A program made the position numbers and the translations under genes. Of a stretch of 64,000 bases of DNA, positions 49,509 through 59,986 are shown one piece after another. Under the pieces are notes generated by a model that had not been told where the DNA came from, ran no database searches, and was given only the letters and a program-made list of their open reading frames with translations. The DNA is taken from the NCBI GenBank assembly GCA_023395395.1, contig JAEWZH010000020.1:1-64000 (forward strand), read 5' to 3'. Source of the DNA: Bacteroidota bacterium (GTDB taxonomy: Bacteria > Bacteroidota > Bacteroidia > Bacteroidales > Porphyromonadaceae). Positions within the stretch are counted from its first letter, which is position 1. Each line of letters begins with the position of its first letter.

Positions 49509-51833
49509 TTAGAATGGGTATCCTATAGCAAGGTGGAATACTAGTGGGATCTGACCATCAAAGGTGTTAATGTATTTACCACCAGCTCTTGTAGGACTGT
49601 GAAGCCCAAGTCCGACATCAAGTCGTAGCACGAGGAAGTCAAGGTCGTAACGCACACCCAAACCAGTCCCAATCGCAACATCCTTGAGAAAATGCGCAGC
49701 AGAAAGCTCTCCATCTGGTCTATTGGGATCTGGTCGCATCAACCATATATTACCAGCATCGATAAAAGTTGCTAGTTCGAGAGCTCCCACGGCTCGGTAT
49801 CGTAGCTCGAGATTTGCTTCGAAGCGGATATCGCCAGTACGATCCATAAAACTGAGCGGATCCTCTACCTCTGAAGTATATCCCCCAGGTCCAAGGGTTC
49901 TCACATTAAAGCCTCTGATACTATTGGCTCCCCCCGCATAAAACTGCTCCGTATAGGGTGCCACATCCATATTGCCATAGCTGTGTACTGCTCCGGCATA
50001 AGCACGAGAAGCCAGTTGCAATCTATTACTAAACTGATAATTGTACCGTAGCTCGAGTGTTCCCTTTACAAATTGTGCAAAAGGAGCACCCATTACTTGG
50101 TGTGGCTCTCCATTAGCCTGCTTTGCCCCCTTATAGAATAGAGAGAGGATATTTCCTGCTTCTGCGACGTATGCTTGGAGGCTAAAGCCATGCTTAGATA
50201 TGGGACTTTGGAACTCCCATCCAAACAGATAATTCATCTGAGGGATGAATTGATTGCGGAAAGAAAGCCCAAGGATTGGATTTTTGGCGATAGCCTCTTC
50301 AAACCTCTCAGTCTCGGAGATTAGGTGGTTGTAGCTAATACTAAGAGGGGTGATGGTGTGTCTGATAAACGATTGTGGCTGTAGGCGATAGGAGATGTCT
50401 CCTCCAAACTGAGCCTGCTTGTAGAAACGCCCTCTATTGAGGAAGGTGCCATTGAGGGATATTCTTGTCGAAGAGGGATAGGTGGGGAGATTGCGTCCGA
50501 ATAAGGGAAAGAGAATACGGGGAATCGTGAGAGCTGTGGTTACGCCCAGCTCGTAGCTATTGATGTCCCAGCTACTACCCTTGGTGGTGCGCTTGGTCTC
50601 CCATTCATAGCTCCCCCGAGCAGTGACGGTCAGAAGCTCTCCCGCTCGGAAGATATTCTTTCGATTGACAGAGAAGTTGAGTCCCGGACCTACTTGATTA
50701 TTGCTCTTGAATCTAAATACACCCTCCAATTCGGTAGAGTAAGGTTTGTCAAGCTGAGAATTGATAATTACATTGAGCCTATTAGCGATACTATCTCTCC
50801 TACTATCTGCAGAAAAGGATACATCAGTATAAGCAAAGGTATTTAACTCAGCCATAGATCGCAGGGTATTCATTTGCGCCTCTTGACTATAGAGAGAGTC
50901 GATCTCGATTCGAATTCTAGGTCGAAGGACTGAAAGACGGACAGGAGACCTCTTATTGAAGCGATATAACACACCTTCCAACATGACACTATCTGTAAGA
51001 GGGCTATTGACACCATCCCGAATATTATAGGTGATACTTCCAATTCGCCAAGGCTTATACGACTCGGGAAGCATCTCGTCAGAAAGTCTTACTCTGAGCT
51101 GAACCTTATTGGAAACCTGTACCGTATCTGCTTCGTAGATGATGTGGTTGGGTTGGAAGTAGTAGTAGCCTTTAGAGCGAAGCAAGTCACTGATTCGGGT
51201 GCGCTCATTTTCGAGAGAAAGGACACCAAAGGGATTCCCTTTCTTGAGTAATGATACTTTCGGCGAATAGAGCTCCTCTAGATGTTCAAGTGGAATATCA
51301 GAAAGGTCATAATAGATACTATCCAGCGTGTGAGGTTGCCCCATCAATACGGTATAACTGGTCTTTGCGCTTATTGAATCCTTGCTTGATATATGTACTT
51401 CGGGTATGACTTGACTTCTGAAGTAGCCATACTCTCTGAGGACTTGCCTTGCTACTGTAGCTCTGAGTGTCGGATTGACTTCAGAAATCAATATTGGATC
51501 TTGAGCAAAAGTCTTATAGAGCCACCGTCCAAAGAAATTATTGGATTTGGCGTAGTGCTGGTTGATGTAGAAAGGATAGGTAAAAGGGAGCCGAATGGAT
51601 GCCGAGCCAAACAAGCTATTATTGGGTTTGTAATTGAGAATCTCACTCATATCCTTGCGGGCAAGGCGGTTATTGACCGAGCCTTCGTCTCCTTTGTCTT
51701 CGTAGGCAATCTTTTTTACACCTGTGTAATACAGCTCTCCCTCTGGTATGTATTGTGCGACAGAGCAGCTTCCTAGAAGAAATAATAAAGCTAGAGTGGG
51801 GAGTAATATAGAGTTATTCTTTCTCATCATCAT
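49509..51833 (-). CDS. TamA/BamA-like outer-membrane lipoprotein (TamL)
   Basis: The 774-residue protein is an Omp85-family beta barrel with N-terminal POTRA-type domains. The lipobox LLGSC gives a lipidated cysteine at residue 23, as in the Bacteroidota TamA homologues. The C-terminal surface-antigen barrel contains GGANSIRGFNVRTLGPGG, the conserved loop 6 RGF motif, and ends in an aromatic residue (GYPF). It overlaps the end of tamB by 20 nt, so the two are coupled and likely act together in moving lipids or proteins across the periplasm. Confidence 0.88.
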   Translation of the reverse strand: MMMRKNNSILLPTLALLFLLGSCSVAQYIPEGELYYTGVKKIAYEDKGDEGSVNNRLARKDMSEILNYKPNNSLFGSASIRLPFTYPFYINQHYAKSNNFFGRWLYKTFAQDPILISEVNPTLRATVARQVLREYGYFRSQVIPEVHISSKDSISAKTSYTVLMGQPHTLDSIYYDLSDIPLEHLEELYSPKVSLLKKGNPFGVLSLENERTRISDLLRSKGYYYFQPNHIIYEADTVQVSNKVQLRVRLSDEMLPESYKPWRIGSITYNIRDGVNSPLTDSVMLEGVLYRFNKRSPVRLSVLRPRIRIEIDSLYSQEAQMNTLRSMAELNTFAYTDVSFSADSRRDSIANRLNVIINSQLDKPYSTELEGVFRFKSNNQVGPGLNFSVNRKNIFRAGELLTVTARGSYEWETKRTTKGSSWDINSYELGVTTALTIPRILFPLFGRNLPTYPSSTRISLNGTFLNRGRFYKQAQFGGDISYRLQPQSFIRHTITPLSISYNHLISETERFEEAIAKNPILGLSFRNQFIPQMNYLFGWEFQSPISKHGFSLQAYVAEAGNILSLFYKGAKQANGEPHQVMGAPFAQFVKGTLELRYNYQFSNRLQLASRAYAGAVHSYGNMDVAPYTEQFYAGGANSIRGFNVRTLGPGGYTSEVEDPLSFMDRTGDIRFEANLELRYRAVGALELATFIDAGNIWLMRPDPNRPDGELSAAHFLKDVAIGTGLGVRYDLDFLVLRLDVGLGLHSPTRAGGKYINTFDGQIPLVFHLAIGYPF

Positions 51834-54800
51834 CTTCTTCTTTGTTAAGGACAGCCTCCTGTTTTGAATCCCTTGATTTAATTTGCCATATCGCTCTCGG
51901 GATAGGCTGATCAGAACCTAAAGGAGCTGAGAACTTAAATAATTCGCTCAGTCTATTGAGCTTCCTGCGAATTACATAGCCAATCCCTGTCTCTATGACC
52001 TCTCCATCGAGAATATTTTCATAATTTTTATTGTGGAAAAGACGGAGGTAGTGTGTGCCAGCTTGGTCTAGCTGATAATCCAGTGACATATTATCTATAA
52101 ATGATTGCTGAATACCTGCCGCAGCTGCTCCAGTGACCACCTTCCCGCCCATCTGTATACTGATGCGATTATTCATAAATCGTTTCGTGATGCTGTAGGA
52201 GTAGTTGGTTCCCTGTCCATAAGCGTTGGTACCGTCGGTGATACCTAAGTTAATCTCTGCATCAAGCGCCTCTCCAGCTAGAGAATTGAGCTGGCTAGCA
52301 AGCATGGAAGCAATCGCACTATTCACATCAAAGCCTCTCGTATTGGAAAGTCCTCCGCCTCCAAAGTAGTGCCCTGTCGTAAGTAGTATGATAGATTGCC
52401 TATTCTGCTCCTCTTCGCTGAGTCCGGATAGGGTATTCCGCATCGTCGCATCTTGGGGTGCCTGCGTCTCAAATCGAAGTTTAAGATCATCAAGGCGATT
52501 CTCTGCAATAACACTGACTTGGAAGTCTACCTGTCGAGCTGGCTCGCCAGGCAGGGTTACATTACTCTTGACCGTAGCTGTCGCTTGCACATCTATTTCA
52601 GGCTCCATCAATATACCATTCCATGCCACATTACTTCCTGGGCGGATGCTGAATCGCCTTGAAATAGGAGGGAAGCTGAGCAGAATATCGCCCTCTTGGA
52701 TATTGTAGGTTCCATTAAGCGTCATAGCTCCGTAGGGGGGCATAGAGAGGGTGAAATCGCCACCACCCCTTAGGGTCGCTTTGTTGGCTCCCATGATGGC
52801 ATTGACTTGCGCTGCAGGATCGATGTGGAGTGCAAGGCGAATATCCATACCGCCGAGCGAGAGGCTATCCACAGCATTTTTCCTCTTCACAAAGAGCGTG
52901 TCTGAGAAGTCGGTGAATTCAACTAGATTCTGATATCCATTACGGGTCTGGAGGTCGCCTTCTTTGGATTGATAGGTAACATCGGTATCCCCCTTTAGCG
53001 ACACATTGCCTGTCAGAGTAAAAGCATTCAATGGACCACGTAGGGTAAGGTCTGTATCAGTATTTATCCTGCCAAATAACATGGTCTCCCTTGTCTGTGA
53101 GGAGTTGAGTAATAGTACGTCTTTGCCTACGATACGGAGGTTTATTGGCATGCTGTTCACCAGCGACAGATTACCGTCCATTGTCATTCTTCCGTTGCTC
53201 GCTATCAGAGCATACTTATCCATCACCACGTTATTCTCCACGACCAAGATAGGTTTGCTATCCATCCGATAGGTCTCATTGGCAAACGGCATATAGAGCG
53301 TGCCCTCCTCCAACCAAAGCCGTCCATTGAGATTTTGTGTTGGAGCCATCTTGATATCTTGGTTCGTATCAAAATTTCTCAGCTCTCCGAAGAGTGAACC
53401 ACTCAGCTCTGCATACTTCTCAGGGAGGAATGGATTGGCCTTGCTCAGCGGGAGGTCATTGATCTTTATATGAAAACGAGAGCTCTCCTTGTCTTGTGGA
53501 GCAAAACCATTAACCAGGGCAATCTCCTTATCATTAAGTTGAACGTTGGCAACCAAGAGGCTACCAGCTTTGTCTTTTTCCGCAGTCGCCTTGGTTTGTA
53601 GGGTTCCGATTGGTCTATGATTATACTTGAAGTCCTTTACTTGTAAGTCGGCAAAAAACTCGCTCTCCTCATTTGGTAGTTGTAACCAATCTGAGGTCAA
53701 ATTGAGCACACCAGAGAGATTGGGAATAAATTCGATACCTCCTAGCTGAGAGAGCCGTAGATCGGTGATATTAGCTCGGAGTAGATGCCCGCGACTATCA
53801 GGGATGTCATTGACGGAAATCTTAGCCCCTCGGTCGGTAGAAAGCATCACATTAGCTTTGATCTTACGTCTGTCTGATACAGGGAGTGTGACATAGTCAT
53901 CTTGAAGTACATCAAACTTATTGTATGCCAGTACTATTGGGTCGGGTGTAAAACCAAAGGTAAGATCCCCATTGGGCTGGTTGAATAGCTCCATACCCAT
54001 CTGAAGAAATTCCTTTTGCTCGGCATCTAACCAATTGAGGTATGCTTCGCTTCGTTTTACGTTGGATGAGAGTGAAAGTATGATGTCAAATGCCTCCTGA
54101 TTGCGGAAAGGTTCTTTGTGCATCGTAGCCATCGCCGTAAAAAAGGCTGAGTCTTGGTGCAGCACAAGGTCGATATTGTCTATCCTGAAAGTATCTACTT
54201 GCAGATAGGAGATTACACCGAGTCCTGATAGCCCTTCTCCTTGAACTGTCTTGAGGTCTATATTGGTAGATATTGCACCCAACCTATGCTCATCGAGGTA
54301 GGCGCGGAGCAAATTGTTTCGCCCCATAGAGAAATTGACCTCCATATTTGGGTAATACTCAATCCATGGAGCCATGTTCATCTGACCTATCGAGTCGGCA
54401 ATAGACTTCTGTACTTCTTCGATAACACGAGAGATGCGATTGGTAAAGTCGTTGAGACCGTTTTGTGCGTCAAATCTGAGTGAGAGATCTCCTGAAGAGA
54501 CCTTAGCGCTCATCTGAGTATTTGAGGTTTGTGCTGTGATGTAGGTATTTTCCTGGGGCTTAATGACGCCTTTATCAGTCGTCAGAATAAAGTTTTCAAT
54601 CTCCCCATTGAAGTTGTGGTTTTCCTTCAAATCACTAAGGATATTGCTTCTTAGCTCCATCTTGCCGGCTTTCAAGATAGGAATATCAAGTCCCAAATTG
54701 GACGGTATAATAGTATCCACCAATACATTTATACTGCCTGCAACACTATCTTTTCTAAGGAATACGTCAGTCTGAGCAGTCATCCTAAGAGCCTCGTTAT

Positions 54801-56577
54801 CGCTATTGAGTGCAGCGAAAAATTGATTATTCTGTAGCTGAGAGAGCAACATGATATTCCTTAGACTGTGTTGTCGGTAGCTCATCGAGTCTATTTCGAG
54901 ATAGAGGATTGCCTGTGTACGAGGGCTGAAGACATCGGTTCCACGCCCCTCGATATTAACGGTAGCCGAAGTGACTCCGATAGTATCCGATGGCAAAAAA
55001 CTTTGTAGATCAAAGCCATTAATTCTTAGATCAGCCTGATATTCCTTCGAGCCTTGTCGATAAAAGGCGTTGCCTACAATACTTCCTCCATAGTTGGTAT
55101 TGAGGATCTGGATATCTGTACTCATTTCCTTGGCAGAGTAGGAGGCATAGCCTCTCAACTTGAGACCTCCCGGGATATTCCACGGAGGGGTTATTCCTTG
55201 GTTGCCATCGTTGAGGAAGCGTGCAATTACAGGTTTTAGTTCATTACCCGACGTGATGTCAAATGAGGCAGTTATCTTGCGACGAGAAGAGAGTGCACTA
55301 TTGGCTAATCCCTTGATTTTTAAGTCTAAGACGTTGTCCCTTTGGAGCAAGATGCCATACTTTATCTCCATCTCCATGGTGCCGGCGGCCTCGACATCTA
55401 CTTGGTAGACTTCGCTAGGAAGTCCCTTAAGCCCGCCCAAAAATCTTTTTACCTCAGTAGGATTGAGCGTCCCAAACAAATGAAATTCAGCATGTCCAAT
55501 GCTATCAGGCATCCATTCATCAAAAGGAATATTGGCAAACCCTCTGATTCTTGACTCTGCAATACGTAGGTCTAGGTCTTCTACCCTCAGTCGCTCTTTA
55601 TCTTTCTCCGCTTTGAATGAGGCGTCGCCTACTACCACTCCATCTCCAACGCCAAAGTAGAGGCTTCGGATATCTCCTCTTATGTCGTACGCACCACCGT
55701 ATCTTACTTTGTGACCATCTACTTTTCCTGTCCAGGGCATCGGAAGTCGTTCCATCTCTTCCCCAAGAGCAGTCATGCCTGCCTCCATCGTGATGCGGTC
55801 AGCTTGGTAGTAACTATCTTTGAGATTGACCTCTCCGTTCGTAATTTCACCCTCAACAACAGAGGCAGCGATGTGCATGGTATCGGGGTAGAGCCAAAGA
55901 TCAGCAGAGAGGTTGCGTACTTCAGCAGCTTTAAATGTGATGACCATTTGGGTGCTATCAGGGGTATCGGGCTTTGGGATGGTATCTAGTAGGATGTCAA
56001 TTCTGACATCAGCATCGTGGAGAAGTAAATCACCACCATCCATGCCGAGCGTCTTGAGGTCTAGATCCAGTCTATTGAGGCTCATAGAGCCTATGTCGCC
56101 AGTGATACGGATGGAGTCATTACTCAATGGCAAGTCCACACGAGCTTTCTGAAGCAATATTTTGGAAATGGGTAGATTCCCTCCACGCAGTAAAGGCAAT
56201 ATACTGATATCAGCTGTGAGTAAATCGACCGCTCCTACGAGCATCTTAGTCTTGCCATCTGTGGCACGGACATGCTCTAGCTTAAGTTTTGCCGGAAACC
56301 CGATACGAATATTACCTATTTCGATATCAAAGCCAGTCGCCTTGGCGATCTCTGAGCGTGCAGAAGAGACAATCCATCCCTGCACCTTAGGAATGTAGAG
56401 CAACATCGTGAGTAGCAATAGAAATGCTACCACACCCATGGCTACACCACAAACCCACTTCAGGAGTCTAACCCACCAAGGGCTTCGCTTCTGAGAGGTC
56501 TCCTCCTTTTGCTCCTCTTGTGTGGGGAGAGTAGGGGTATTATCGGGTGATTGTTGGAACTCTTCCTCCTTTTCCAT
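51814..56577 (-). CDS. tamB: Translocation and assembly module protein TamB (DUF490/AsmA-like)
   Basis: TamB-type proteins form long periplasmic beta-taco bridges anchored in the inner membrane. They are linked to outer-membrane protein assembly and phospholipid transport. The 1587-residue protein has a Gln/Glu-rich cytoplasmic start and one membrane helix at about residues 36-60 (KWVCGVAMGVVAFLLLLTML). A long beta-repeat body follows, and the DUF490 domain in the last 400 residues contains ARQVDFQVSVIAENRLDDLKLRFETQAPQD. A charged tail (KEEDDDEKE) overlaps the tamL start. A -7-like TAAATTTG lies at 56605-56612 on the minus strand. Confidence 0.9.
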   Translation of the reverse strand: MEKEEEFQQSPDNTPTLPTQEEQKEETSQKRSPWWVRLLKWVCGVAMGVVAFLLLLTMLLYIPKVQGWIVSSARSEIAKATGFDIEIGNIRIGFPAKLKLEHVRATDGKTKMLVGAVDLLTADISILPLLRGGNLPISKILLQKARVDLPLSNDSIRITGDIGSMSLNRLDLDLKTLGMDGGDLLLHDADVRIDILLDTIPKPDTPDSTQMVITFKAAEVRNLSADLWLYPDTMHIAASVVEGEITNGEVNLKDSYYQADRITMEAGMTALGEEMERLPMPWTGKVDGHKVRYGGAYDIRGDIRSLYFGVGDGVVVGDASFKAEKDKERLRVEDLDLRIAESRIRGFANIPFDEWMPDSIGHAEFHLFGTLNPTEVKRFLGGLKGLPSEVYQVDVEAAGTMEMEIKYGILLQRDNVLDLKIKGLANSALSSRRKITASFDITSGNELKPVIARFLNDGNQGITPPWNIPGGLKLRGYASYSAKEMSTDIQILNTNYGGSIVGNAFYRQGSKEYQADLRINGFDLQSFLPSDTIGVTSATVNIEGRGTDVFSPRTQAILYLEIDSMSYRQHSLRNIMLLSQLQNNQFFAALNSDNEALRMTAQTDVFLRKDSVAGSINVLVDTIIPSNLGLDIPILKAGKMELRSNILSDLKENHNFNGEIENFILTTDKGVIKPQENTYITAQTSNTQMSAKVSSGDLSLRFDAQNGLNDFTNRISRVIEEVQKSIADSIGQMNMAPWIEYYPNMEVNFSMGRNNLLRAYLDEHRLGAISTNIDLKTVQGEGLSGLGVISYLQVDTFRIDNIDLVLHQDSAFFTAMATMHKEPFRNQEAFDIILSLSSNVKRSEAYLNWLDAEQKEFLQMGMELFNQPNGDLTFGFTPDPIVLAYNKFDVLQDDYVTLPVSDRRKIKANVMLSTDRGAKISVNDIPDSRGHLLRANITDLRLSQLGGIEFIPNLSGVLNLTSDWLQLPNEESEFFADLQVKDFKYNHRPIGTLQTKATAEKDKAGSLLVANVQLNDKEIALVNGFAPQDKESSRFHIKINDLPLSKANPFLPEKYAELSGSLFGELRNFDTNQDIKMAPTQNLNGRLWLEEGTLYMPFANETYRMDSKPILVVENNVVMDKYALIASNGRMTMDGNLSLVNSMPINLRIVGKDVLLLNSSQTRETMLFGRINTDTDLTLRGPLNAFTLTGNVSLKGDTDVTYQSKEGDLQTRNGYQNLVEFTDFSDTLFVKRKNAVDSLSLGGMDIRLALHIDPAAQVNAIMGANKATLRGGGDFTLSMPPYGAMTLNGTYNIQEGDILLSFPPISRRFSIRPGSNVAWNGILMEPEIDVQATATVKSNVTLPGEPARQVDFQVSVIAENRLDDLKLRFETQAPQDATMRNTLSGLSEEEQNRQSIILLTTGHYFGGGGLSNTRGFDVNSAIASMLASQLNSLAGEALDAEINLGITDGTNAYGQGTNYSYSITKRFMNNRISIQMGGKVVTGAAAAGIQQSFIDNMSLDYQLDQAGTHYLRLFHNKNYENILDGEVIETGIGYVIRRKLNRLSELFKFSAPLGSDQPIPRAIWQIKSRDSKQEAVLNKEEDDDEKE

Positions 56578-56753
56578 TTCTTATTGTTACACTCCTAAAT
56601 CATGCAAATTTAATCATATTTCGGCAAACAAAGTGACAACAGATTGTGTCAAGGATACGATGAGAACCACCCTTAGAGCCACAGTTTCTTTGCTAGCAAT
56701 TGAACATACAATATCGAATCTTTCAACCTTTTCTATATTAGACTCTTTTCCCC

Positions 56754-56905
56754 TCTATAGAAAGGAAGACCATTTAATATATATTAGTCTAGTCAATTAG
56801 TATATATTAATATGAGTGATTAGTGTATATTAAATTGAAGATTAGTATATATTAATTGGTCAGATTGATATATATTAAATGTTCATTTCTTCTATAGAAA
56901 AGGAA
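56754..56905. repeat. AT-rich 22-23-bp tandem array D with flanking direct repeats
   Basis: Units related to TTAGTATATATTAA start at 56774, 56797, 56820, 56842 and 56865, so the spacing is 23, 23, 22 and 23 bp. The array is bracketed by near-identical direct repeats TCTATAGAAAGGAA (56754-56767) and TCTATAGAAAAGGAA (56891-56905). It lies in the 745-nt gap between the divergent tamB and gyrA genes. Confidence 0.9.
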
Positions 56906-57238
56906 CAAGTGCGATAGCTCAAACGTTGATTTCATCGCTCTGTAGAGGTCTTTAATAATTGCTTGGTCAATCTGTCCGTGGTAAGGAGATGCTAGATATT
57001 AAATCATAATTATGATCGCTGGGTAGGGTAATTGCTTGGGTAAGGCTTATATTTTATTATGAGGAAAACAAACTAAAAATCTTTGCAAATAACATAAAAG
57101 CTAGTTGTCGTACATAGGGATGATATTTTTCCCCTTTACAGTTTGTTTCTGGCATAGCATAGCAGTTTCATTGTTGCTCTACTATTTCACTATGAATTGT
57201 GTTTGGTACAGCAGTGTGGAGATGTATTGGTTTTTTTG
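56906..57238. other. Intergenic stretch upstream of gyrA
   Basis: No reading frame or recognised RNA is visible. It contains a perfect 14-bp palindrome, ATCATAATTATGAT at 57003-57016, and AT-rich sequence that may bind regulators or hold a distal promoter. Confidence 0.5.
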
Positions 57239-57246
57239 TACCTTTG
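57239..57246 (+). promoter_or_regulatory. -7 element for gyrA
   Basis: TACCTTTG lies 76 nt before the gyrA ATG. No clear -33 TTTG was found at the usual distance. Confidence 0.5.
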
Positions 57247-57322
57247 GCTATTGATTTACTGGTGCGGTGTGCCTATTTGGTACTGATTCTGCACTTTAAG
57301 AATGTGAACATACTAGAGTAGA

Positions 57323-59893
57323 ATGCAAGAGGAATTGAAGCAGGGGGGGAAAATCATCGAGGTCAATCTCGAAGAGCAGATGAAGTCGGCTTACATAGAC
57401 TATGCAATGTCGGTGATTGTGAGTCGTGCTCTGCCTGATGTCCGAGATGGATTTAAACCTGTCCATAGGCGTATATTATATGGTATGAATGAGCTGGGCA
57501 ATACGCCCGACAAACCCTATAAGAAGTGTGCGCGTACTGTGGGAGATGTGATGGGTAAGTATCACCCCCACGGAGATAGTTCTATATATATGGCGTTGGT
57601 GCGCTTGGCTCAGGAGTGGTCGATGCGTTATACGCTTGTAGATCCTCATGGTAACTTCGGTTCGGTAGACGGTGATGGTCCTGCAGCAATGCGATACACC
57701 GAGAGTAGGCTAGCCCCTCTTGCGATGGAGATGCTTGCCGATATCAATAAGGAAACGGTGGATATGGTGCCGAATTATGATGATTCGACTATTGAACCGT
57801 CGGTGTTGCCTACACGAATCCCTAATCTCTTAGTCAATGGCGCCTCCGGTATAGCGGTAGGTATGGCTACCAACATGGCTCCGCACAACCTCACGGAGGT
57901 GATGCAGGGCGCTCTCGCTTATATTGAGAAGCGTGGCGATATTACCATTGATGAATTGATGGAGCATGTCAAGGCTCCTGACTTTCCTACTGGTGGTACT
58001 ATCTATGGTTATCAGGGGGTGAAGGACGCCTTCTATACAGGAAGGGGTAGAATCGTGATGCGAGGGAAAGCTGAGATTGAGGTAATGGGGCAACATGAGC
58101 AGATTATCATCACCCAGATTCCCTACAATGTCATCAAAAAAGATCTCGTCAAGAGCATTGCCGACCTAGCCACAGCAAAGAAAATTGAGGGGATTGCTAA
58201 TGTACAAGACGAGTCGAGTGGCAAGACGGGTATGCGCATCGTCATAGATGTGAAGCGTGATGCTAATGCTGGTGTGGTGCTCAATAAGCTCTACAAGTAC
58301 ACCGCCCTCCAAAGCTCTTTCAGTGTCAATAATATTGCACTTGTGGATGGCCGCCCCAAGCTACTCAATCTTAAGGATCTTATTGGAGAATTTGTGAAGC
58401 ATCGCCACGAGGTAGTGACGAGGCGCACCATATATGATCTTAAAAAGGCTGAAGAGCGACTCCACATCTTAGAGGGTCGTATCATCGCAGCGGACAATAT
58501 CGATGAGGTCGTTGCCATCATTAAGGCCTCTCAGAGGCAGACGGAGGCGATTGAGAAGCTGATGGTACGCTTTAGCCTCTCTCAGATACAGGCACGTTCG
58601 ATTGTCGAGATGCGTCTCGGTCAGCTCACGGGCATGGAGTTGGACAAACTTCGTGCCGAGTATGACGAGGTAACTCAAAAAGTAGCTTACTATAAGGAAA
58701 TCTTGGCTGACGAAAACATCCTATATGGCGTGATTAGTGGCGAGATACAGGAAATCATTGATAAGTACGGTGATGACCGCAAATGCGAGATAGTATATGC
58801 TACCGCTGATATGAATCCTGAGGATTTCTATGCAGACGAGGATATGGTAATCACCATATCACACTTCGGGTACATCAAGCGTACACCTTTGGTAGAATTT
58901 AGGGCTCAAAGCCGAGGGGGTGTAGGAGCTAAGGGGTCTGATACTCGTGATGAAGACTTCGTGGAGTATATCTATTCGGCTTCTATGCACGCCACCTTAC
59001 TTTTCTTTACTGATCAAGGTCGATGCCACTGGTTGAGGGTGTTTGAGATACCAGAGGGAACTAAAAGCTCTAAGGGTAGGGCTATTCAGAACCTCCTTAA
59101 TCTTGAACCCAATAGTAGCATTACGGCAGTGCTGAGGGTGAAGAACCTGACGACAGACGAAGAGTTTGTCAATTCCCACTATCTCTCATTCTTCACCAAG
59201 AAAGGGCTCGTGCGTAAGTCTCGTCTTAAAGACTTTTCTCGCCCTCGCCAATCTGGCATCATAGCTATCAAACTTCGTGATGAGGACAAGGTGGTGAGTG
59301 TGATGCTCTCTAACGGGAAGTGTGACTTTGTGATAGGAAGCAAGCATGGTAGAGCCATCCGCTTCAATGAGAGCGCACTGAGACCTCTTGGGCGAAGCTC
59401 TACAGGTGTCCGTGGTATGCGCCTCGCTGATGAACTCGATGAGGTAGTAGGCGCAGTGAGTATCAAAAATCCCGAGGAGCAGACCATCCTCGTAATCTCT
59501 GAGAATGGGTACGGTAAGCGCTCAGAACTTGAGGATTATCCACTGCGCAATCGTGGTGGTAAGGGTGTAATTACGCTCAAAGTGACTGAGAAGACGGGCG
59601 AGCTCGTCTCTATCCATAGCGTCACCAATGAGCACGATATCATGATTATCAATAAGAGTGGTGTCACCATCCGTACTAGGATGAAGGATATTGGGGTGAT
59701 AGGACGAAATACCCAAGGAGTGAGGCTGATTAACCTCTCTAAGCGTGGTGACGAAATCGCTAGCACCTGCCGGGTACTTTCCGAGGAGGAACCAGAGGAA
59801 GAGGACCTATCTGAAGGTGTCTTTGTCGAGGATGGCACGGAAGAGGTAGATGGTGTAGATATCGATGTCATTGACGAGGAAGATGAGGAGTAG
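57323..59893 (+). CDS. gyrA: DNA gyrase subunit A
   Basis: GyrA is the DNA-cleaving subunit of gyrase, which introduces negative supercoils. The 856-residue protein has the winged-helix domain with the quinolone region KYHPHGDSSIYMALVRLAQ and the catalytic tyrosine Y125 in AAMRYTESRL. A coiled-coil gate follows, then a C-terminal beta-pinwheel with a GyrA-box-like sequence (QSRGGVGAKG near residue 530), and an acidic tail. The residue equivalent to E. coli S83 is S86, while that equivalent to D87 is M90. The GyrA box and length favour gyrase over ParC. gyrB is not in the window. Confidence 0.94.
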   Translation: MQEELKQGGKIIEVNLEEQMKSAYIDYAMSVIVSRALPDVRDGFKPVHRRILYGMNELGNTPDKPYKKCARTVGDVMGKYHPHGDSSIYMALVRLAQEWSMRYTLVDPHGNFGSVDGDGPAAMRYTESRLAPLAMEMLADINKETVDMVPNYDDSTIEPSVLPTRIPNLLVNGASGIAVGMATNMAPHNLTEVMQGALAYIEKRGDITIDELMEHVKAPDFPTGGTIYGYQGVKDAFYTGRGRIVMRGKAEIEVMGQHEQIIITQIPYNVIKKDLVKSIADLATAKKIEGIANVQDESSGKTGMRIVIDVKRDANAGVVLNKLYKYTALQSSFSVNNIALVDGRPKLLNLKDLIGEFVKHRHEVVTRRTIYDLKKAEERLHILEGRIIAADNIDEVVAIIKASQRQTEAIEKLMVRFSLSQIQARSIVEMRLGQLTGMELDKLRAEYDEVTQKVAYYKEILADENILYGVISGEIQEIIDKYGDDRKCEIVYATADMNPEDFYADEDMVITISHFGYIKRTPLVEFRAQSRGGVGAKGSDTRDEDFVEYIYSASMHATLLFFTDQGRCHWLRVFEIPEGTKSSKGRAIQNLLNLEPNSSITAVLRVKNLTTDEEFVNSHYLSFFTKKGLVRKSRLKDFSRPRQSGIIAIKLRDEDKVVSVMLSNGKCDFVIGSKHGRAIRFNESALRPLGRSSTGVRGMRLADELDEVVGAVSIKNPEEQTILVISENGYGKRSELEDYPLRNRGGKGVITLKVTEKTGELVSIHSVTNEHDIMIINKSGVTIRTRMKDIGVIGRNTQGVRLINLSKRGDEIASTCRVLSEEEPEEEDLSEGVFVEDGTEEVDGVDIDVIDEEDEE

Positions 59894-59986
59894 GTATTAA
59901 ACCGACCCCCGATTCTGCCATCACACCTAGTGAAGCGAATAGTATTGAGTAGAGAAGAGTAATAACAATTGATAATTAGAAGAGAT

